Source: Auriscalpium vulgare (taxonomy: Eukaryota; Basidiomycota; Agaricomycetes; Russulales; Auriscalpiaceae). From it: a stretch of DNA of 64,000 bases. The notes beneath the pieces are model-generated. The model was not told where the DNA came from. It searched no databases and was given only the letters and a program-made list of their open reading frames with translations. The translations under genes and the position numbers were made by a program. Position 1 is the first letter of the stretch, and each line of letters opens with the position of its first letter. Of this stretch, positions 57,850 through 64,000 are shown piece by piece. The stretch is from contig JAHBBC010000032.1 of the NCBI GenBank assembly GCA_019915015.1, positions 186,001 through 250,000 on the forward strand. The letters are read 5' to 3'.

Positions 57850-59736
57850 GTGCGTGTGCACTACGATACTAATCGCTATCGTGACCTGCACGTTTAGGCG
57901 AGGAACAACCGAGCGTAACAATAGACAGCAGGCGAGACAGCAAGGCTATGACATATCAGTGAGAACAATGAATCGAAGCAGACTAAGGACAAAATACGCA
58001 CAGCGTCTGCGCACAGGTGCGGTGGGCTCCGAACTTGTCTTTTCCGCCTCGGGTGCTTCGTGCTGGCGGAGCGCATCCTTCATCGTCGACCCGAAGCTCC
58101 GAAGAGTCATTTGTGGAGACTGGAGGGCTGGCATAGACGTTGAGGTTGGGATTCGTGGTCGAGCGGTGGTGGACTCGGATACACTGGGCATTTGCACGAC
58201 TCCCTTCTCTATTGAGCTCTGCCTCGAAAGTTCAGGGCTGTCCAAATCACAAGGCGTAACTTCTAAAGGTGTGAAGCAGTAAGGGACAATGCGGAAATCG
58301 ACGATGTGAGCGAAGCACACACCGGTTGTTGAGGTGACCGCGCTTGGTCGTTGTGACACGCATGGGGATTCTACGATGGCTATCATAAACAATGCGCGTC
58401 AGCTATTAGAGATATCACCCAGACACAAAATCTCACGATTCCCGGGGCAACCCAAGTCGTCAGCAGAGAATTGGGCGGTCGTGGCCGCAGCTGGAATTTG
58501 TTCTATGTACTCTAGTCGGTCTTGGCGGCGCTTCTGTTTCTTGTCTTCTGCTTGGTCCCGGATACGCTTCTCCGCCTCCTCCCGTATTCTGAGGGACTAA
58601 AATTAGAGATGCGATTCTGCTAGAAGACAATCACGTACTTGTCGAGCACCTCCATCTCTTCGAAGAATTGACGTGCGTCACAGAATTCCTCTACTGTGGA
58701 GAGGTCCGTCGAGAAATTGACGACTGGCGTGAAGCGGTCTTCCGGGTCGTCGTGCCCAAAGAAATTCTCTGCCATTTTTGTGGCGACATCACCGAACACC
58801 TTCCGTACCTCGTAGGACACGTTGGCCTTTGCGGCGTCTTGCTCCGCTATTAGGTCTCGCTCTTCTCGGAGTTGAAAATCCAGACCGTCGTCCGTTGGTT
58901 TAAAAGCTGCTACGAAGCAGTCAATGACGTCTGGAGACTGAGGAAGCGTGTCCAGTGTGTCACTCGACAATGTGCTGTTGGTGGTATCGAGTTCATCGAC
59001 GCTGTCCGTTCGGAGAACCAACGCACTCGACCCATTGCTATCGGTATCCAGAGATGACACTGCTTCGGCATCCTTTAGGGAAGGTGCGGTTGACCGTCGG
59101 TCGAGGGGTGTATCCAGGCATGGAGCGCAGCTCGAGGCAGGAGTTGGATGATCGGCCGTGTGTCGCGCCTGCAAGGCCATCATACGCCTAACATCGCGGT
59201 TTGTGTAATGAGACAAACGATGTTCATCCGAAATCGATAGCAACGGGCAGTTGTAGTAATCGCCTTCTTGTGTGCGGATGCGGAGATCGAGGTTGAGCAT
59301 GGAATGATGATAAAGGTTATCCCAAGGCAGAGGAGGTGAGGGACTGATTCCCATGCGACCACTGGGGTGCGGGGCTGTCGTTATGGGCACGCACATCGCC
59401 TCGTCGATACCTTCCGAAGGAGACGGAGTAGGAAGCCCTTGGCTGAGAAGTGAACAGGTGCATGTGTGGTATTTGCGATGCGGAGATGCTAGGTCCACAC
59501 CCTGAAATATGTATCAGAAGATTTGACTGGGAATATGGCGGCGATACTACCTGGATGACGATACCAACGTACTTGCTTGTCCTCATTGCGCGCGCCTGTG
59601 CGTCGGCGACCGGGTCTTGTAAGTCCTCGAGAGTGGCGACCGGATCCAAAGTGAAGACTATGTATGCGCAAGCAGCAGGTGTGAAGTACTTTTGCAGCAT
59701 GCGTCCCTCGGAGCGAGGGTCTGGAAGGGAGCTCAT
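57850..59736 (-). CDS. X4: member 4 of the X family
   Basis: Exon 1 (59736-59551) is again 62 codons, starting MSSLPDPRSEGRMLQKYFTP. Exon 2 runs from 59511 to the donor at about 58637. Exon 3 enters at an acceptor near 58596 with KIRIREEAEK-like coding sequence (basic coiled coil), in the same phase as X1. Further exons carry Pro/Ser-rich sequence and the CCLACCLLLRSVVPRLN patch near 57900-57950; the exact 3' end is uncertain. LPWDNLYHHSM, LRIRTQEGDYYNCPLLS and FCDARQFFEEMEVLDK match the family landmarks. No frame break was seen in exons 1-3. If one copy of X is functional, X1 and X4 are the best candidates. Confidence 0.65.
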
Positions 59737-60260
59737 AGTGTCGTGTGGGTGGCAACAAGTCAAGATTGGAATCGCGGAATCGCTAGTTGGGCGTTGATGA
59801 ACACATTCGACGGAGGCCCCCGGTCGGGGTTTGAATTCTTTCCAGGACCCCGGGCGGCCGGCACAGCTACCAGACTTATCTAGACGCGCTCCATGAAAGA
59901 GGCTTGCCTTGTTGTTCTGTCCCCGCATACTGAACTATTAGGAGCAGTCGCGAAGATGCACTGTACGTGGCACAATAGAAGGACATCGCTTTCTTGTCAT
60001 TCAGATGTCTTGGAACATCTGGAACATGCCGTCAAAATCGCTGCATGGCAGCGCACTTCCCGACGCAAACAAAACTGGTCAACAATAGCCATTGTGCTCG
60101 ATTTCAAGGCCCTGCCAGTTGTGGGTGACGCCGGGCGCTGCTCTCGACATATAAAAATGGAACTTCTCAAAACCTTCCTCGGTCAAACAAACTTCCCATT
60201 TGCACGGCGCTGGAACGCCTCTTACTCACCTAGCACCACTCGCCTCGCACAATCGTTAAA
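59737..60260. promoter_or_regulatory. Bidirectional promoter of the X4/Y4 pair
   Basis: 524 bp. It holds GTGGGTGGCAACAAGTCAAG near the X start and TTATCTAGACGC at 59876-59887, as in units 1 and 3. Confidence 0.55.
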
Positions 60261-61880
60261 ATGGACTCCATCCCTTCCTTACTCCCCACTCCCGGCGACC
60301 ACGTCGCAGGAAACGCGTTTGCAATGCACGAGAGCATCCACACTCCTGCCAGGCTAGCCTTGTACTCTTCCGGTGAACGTCTGAGTCTTGCTTCCACCAA
60401 GGCCAGCCTCAACGATCAGGAACACGAACCTCGGCCAGCCCTCATCGTGTGGGAGGACTGGAAAAAAAAAGGTCTATCTTGCGTCACAAAATTTGCACGA
60501 TGGCGACATTCGGGTCCTCAATGAATCTGGATACAACCGCTCTCGTTTTCCAGCACTTCAGCGTACCTCTGTACCCCAGACCTGCATCACAGCAGGGAGG
60601 GTTCGTTCTACGCGCCACAGTCGAAGAATGGGAGAAAGGAAGCCCTGGCTGGATTTTTGCATACCCCTATCGAACACACAACGCTTTCCTTCACCAATGG
60701 ACCGAGTACAGGGTACCTCTCCAGGTGGAGGAGGCTGTTATGGATGCCTTTCTAGATGTCTGCCGGGAGAAGGGGGATGCATGGGATTTGCGGATGAAGA
60801 CGCACAAATATACAAAGCGCAAGGACTACCAGGTGGGTGTCAAGATTGTCTGCCTGTCTCACGCCTCTTGACGGGGCTGCTATCACAGGAATCTAAGAAA
60901 CCGAAGAACCGACAGGCCAATGCTTCCAACGCGGCTTCAGTTTCAAGTGCCGCTGCACCATTAAGTCAAAATGTGACCTCAGAAAGTTCGTCGTGTCCGG
61001 TGAGTTGATACCAACGTTTACCTGAGGCTTTCTCATGTCGTGACCGTAGATACTCGGCGCGGGCCATCCATCCAGCTCAGCACCAAATCTGATGAACGCA
61101 AGCAAGTCGAATGACATACACTCGAGCACGACCACTCTTCCCACGCGCCTTCCAGGAGTTTCAAGACCTTCTGTGAGTTGTTTTGTTGCGCCGCCGGCTT
61201 TCTGGACCTTAAGATACATAGCCGTTACAGGGACAGTCAGGCAACGACGTACGAGCGAGCGTGTCCCCAAAATTCCGGAGTTTTGCGGACGCATTAGTGG
61301 GGAGGACCCAGCAGCTGCCAGATGACGGTGATAAGAGCGCAGAAGTTGGTTCACCAGACCCCGTGAGTACTGATTCAAAACACTTCGTCTTCATTACTCA
61401 CATCGCAGCGCTTGTAGAGTCCACCAACCGTCCAACCTACAGCAACCGCAACTATTCTTGCAGAATCAGGAGGGATAGGTCAGCATATCATTCTAACGAA
61501 CCAATATCATCGCTCACCGGTATCTCAAAGCAAACATTGACGTAGCTACAGCGCTGTCACTAGCCCACCTGGTGCCTTCCGCTTCTCCTCCAGAAGAATT
61601 TCTGAGTGCGTCGGCTGTGCCCAGCGCTGAGGTAGCCCCTGCAGCAGCGGCATTGACGCTATCTCCGGCAGAGGAGGTTCGAGAGATGAATCGGGAGCCG
61701 ATCGCAGCAACCTCGCATCTACCTGATGCGGGGAGTGCTACTCAGGTTTTGCAGGTGCCAGCTGAAGGCGTCATGAACCCAGGACCACTGGAGACATTGT
61801 CGAGAAAGTTGAAGAGAAAGTGGGCCAAGCATATGCGTGGGCGTGGGCGCGGGCGCGGGCGCGGCGGGCCCTCATCATGA
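60261..61880 (+). CDS. Y4: member 4 of the Y family, one homopolymer frameshift
   Basis: The ATG at 60261 starts MDSIPSLLPTPGDHVAGNAF. A run of nine A at about 60462-60470 puts the next part (HKICTMATFGSS, ALVFQHFSVPLYPRPASQQGGF, LHQWTEYRVPLQV) into another frame, ending at the donor near 60832. Later exons start at about 60890 (ESKKPKNRQA), 61051 (ILGAGHPSSS) and 61230 (GQSGNDVRAS). The last exon ends in an RGRGRGRGRGGPSS tail at 61880. There is no minisatellite: the exon at 61051 has just one GAGHPSSS unit at the same place. The basic Arg/Gly end resembles RNA-binding RGG tails, by composition only. Confidence 0.6.
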
Positions 61881-63249
61881 TCCATAGGTCCTACTTGTTC
61901 GCGTATTTACCCCCGAGACGTAAACAAAATTGCTACAAACCCTTCCAGCCCTATAGTGAAACCGAGCACAAATCGAAGAACCGAAATTTGTACGCGTACC
62001 TTAAAATGAACAGCTCCCACAAGGCCCAGTGTAAGTCGACTCTGTGTGGCCTTCTTAGTCCAAACGAAAGCCCATGATGGTGTCCGATGCTTGTGGCGAG
62101 GAGAACATGACGTGTTGCTTATATGACCTAAGGTCTCGCGGGTAGAGCTTGAAGGAGAGGGCGAAATGCAACCTTGTGGCGCGCGCGTTTGGGCCTGCGC
62201 AAACATCGTAACAGGTTGTCAAGATGGGTCGCCTAGATGCATATACACAGCGCGGGTAAGCAGCAAACCGCGTACGCCAGAAGCTGCAGTATTGAAAGGC
62301 ACCGATTGTGCTGGGATCAGTATGTCAAGATCCGATGGTAGAAGAAGGACGGCTGAGGCACCTACGATAAGTACTGTACAATCGTCACGTAGGTTATGGG
62401 GCTTGCTGCAGAGCTGAGCTCATAGTCTCAATGTGGCGAAGGGCAAAAGGGATTTCGGAGGGCCAACGGCATGCGCAGAGACTCTTGAGAAACGCAGAGA
62501 CTCTTGAGAGAGTGAGAGCAACGAGGTAAAACGGCGGCGGCGGCCCGACATGATGCGGCAGAAATACTTCATTGGCAGAAAGTATGGAGGCAGTTGTAAG
62601 AGCCTTCGGTTTGACTGACACCACCAACTCACCTTGCAGACGACCGACGTTCCCTCCCGTTGCTTCTGCCCTGCGCATGCCTCGTTTTCACCTCTTTCTC
62701 CGCAAGTCTCGCCTCTGACAGCTAGGATTCTAGCTCCTGCATACCTGTGCCCTTCAGCCGTCAGTATAGTGTGTCCTCTGATCAAGAAATACGTCACGCA
62801 CCAAGGTAGACATCGTCGCAGCGAGGAACGCACAAGCGTCGGAGGGGTACTTCACCTGGCGGCGGCCATTGGCGGACCGCCGGGGCGTGGGATCAGCTGC
62901 CGCGGCGACCGAATATTTCCCGGCCCAACAGTAACACCATCACTGGCATGCACTTGAATCCAGTCATCACGCAGGCATATCTCGACATTTGCAGAGAGAA
63001 CGGGAGGATACGACTGTCCAGGTTACTCTCGATATGTGAGTCGTGGCTTGCATGTTGCAATAGTTTCACCTTGACTAGTCGCCGGCACACCTTTGCGGTA
63101 TGATCCTAAGCCTGCGAAGGTTGAATCTGTCTACTCTGCCTCAGGGAGACTACTTTGCGGGTCACTGTCGACGAAGCTCGACGTATCACACCGGTCGCCG
63201 CGCGCATAAGGCTCCACAAGGGGCGGATAAGGCTTGTGATTGTGGATTA
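61881..63249. repeat. Spacer after unit 4, including Z block copy 2
   Basis: 61881-62550 has no supported gene; a few hydrophobic minus-strand pieces (62420-62833) are of unclear meaning. 62550-63210 aligns to the Z block at 15700-16250. Confidence 0.45.
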
Positions 63250-64000
63250 TCCGCTGTAAGGGATCTTGGGAGCTGGGCGATGCGCCTGTATTCAAGTTGT
63301 GGTGCGTGCTCGACGGCACACATGATGGACGGTTGGCTGACGGTTCGCAACAGTCACGTCACCACCACTGAACGCTGGGATGAGAAAATTTTGCCATCTG
63401 GGGCTCTTGTCCTTTCTCTGCGCGGCACTGGACCCTGTCTCGCCAATTATGGGTCTTCTTCAGCTGCTGCCGAGGCACCATCCATGTAAACTGGTGCAAT
63501 CAGAATGCCTCCCGCACGGCGACCATCTGTTGTCTGCCGCGCGGTTCTTGTATCTTGATATGGTCACCAATAGTGTGGCTCGGCGTCTTCTAATCTAGAC
63601 AGCCTTCTCATGTCGCGCCTGCTAGCCGAGAACAAGGATCGCGGAAGAAACAATATGATACACAGGCGCAGGCACAGCCGAGAACTAGGACCTCAAACAT
63701 GAGCACGAGGAGACAATGATGCAGTACTAGACGCTGTGTCATGGAACGCAGCGCCCACTAATCCCCCATGTGCTGGTGGTCATTAGGCTACTCGGGACCT
63801 GGCGCGCCATATCTCGACGACGAGTTCTGTCCTTTTTCGTGCATGCACTGCAGTTAGATAGCATATAGATTGTGGACGATAAGAATGGAAGTCTTTCGTG
63901 TGGTCTCACCGCTGTAGCTCGTTCGCGTAATCAATCCTTGGTTCTGCGCGACACGACTCGCGTGGTGCACACAAATAAAAATATGGAGTGTTGTGTTTGC
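63250..64000. repeat. R block, copy 5, and unit-2-like flank at the right edge
   Basis: 63250-63700 is an R block closest to copy 2. 63700-64000 continues to match 16950-17240, the flank that leads into X2. The window ends before any X gene would begin. Confidence 0.65.

Noticed and set aside
10030..61880. The array as a mating-type A locus with HD1/HD2 pairs
   Set aside because: The divergent paired layout is suggestive, but neither X nor Y shows a homeodomain or its WF.N.R core, and the usual neighbour (mitochondrial intermediate peptidase) is not seen.
62420..62833. A 137-residue minus-strand gene in the Z block
   Set aside because: The corresponding stretch at 15570-16070 does not keep the same frame or splice sites, so conservation does not support it.

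Overview
The window looks like nuclear DNA of an agaricomycete fungus (mushroom or polypore). The evidence is many introns of about 40-60 bp with GT..AG ends, a Vps68/TMEM50-like gene in three exons, the tail of a KDZ-type transposase, a Plavaka-type DNA transposon and a chromodomain Ty3/gypsy element. No rRNA, tRNA, CRISPR array or prokaryotic operon was seen.

Layout. 1-511: C-terminal end of a KDZ transposase cut by the window edge. 1021-4633: two same-strand genes of unknown function, the second with an HMG-box-like segment. 5026-5153: a perfect 64-bp tandem duplication carrying a TATA box. 5663-8160: a divergent pair, a Vps68-like membrane protein (-) and an unnamed multi-pass membrane protein (+).

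From 8.9 kb to the right edge the window is an array of one repeating unit, R-X-Y. R is a non-coding block of about 0.5-0.6 kb. X is a minus-strand gene and Y a plus-strand gene; they sit head to head across a 520-600 bp shared promoter. Four pairs are visible: X1/Y1 (10.0-15.4 kb), X2/Y2 (17.6-21.6 kb), X3/Y3 (27.6-55.8 kb, split by transposons) and X4/Y4 (57.85-61.9 kb). A fifth R block at 63.25-63.7 kb, followed by unit-2-like flank, predicts another pair just beyond the window. X and Y match no family I can name, and neither has a homeodomain. Y1 has two alternative 3' cassettes, one like Y2 and one like Y3/Y4, joined at a coding minisatellite, so the paralogues appear to exchange C-terminal ends. 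Between units 2 and 3 lie a decayed Gfo/Idh/MocA oxidoreductase and a truncated copy of the membrane-protein gene at 7.5-8.2 kb.

Y3 is split by nested transposons. A 23.8-kb Ty3/gypsy chromovirus (31203-54988; two 298-bp LTRs differing at one position; target duplication GAGGG) sits in the Y3 minisatellite. Inside its pol, between reverse transcriptase and RNase H, is a 13.4-kb Plavaka-type DNA transposon (36463-49896; terminal inverted repeats; TA target duplication). The DNA transposon carries a frameshifted transposase, a DUF6532 gene, three small unknown genes, a run of tandemly duplicated exon/intron modules and an apparently intact TET/JBP-type 2-oxoglutarate dioxygenase. The gypsy element has an extra 780-residue ORF between pol and the 3' LTR.

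Many otherwise good coding regions, transposon and host alike, are broken by a single missing base in a short homopolymer. This could be real decay, but uncorrected long-read error fits at least as well, so 'pseudogene' calls based only on such breaks are provisional.
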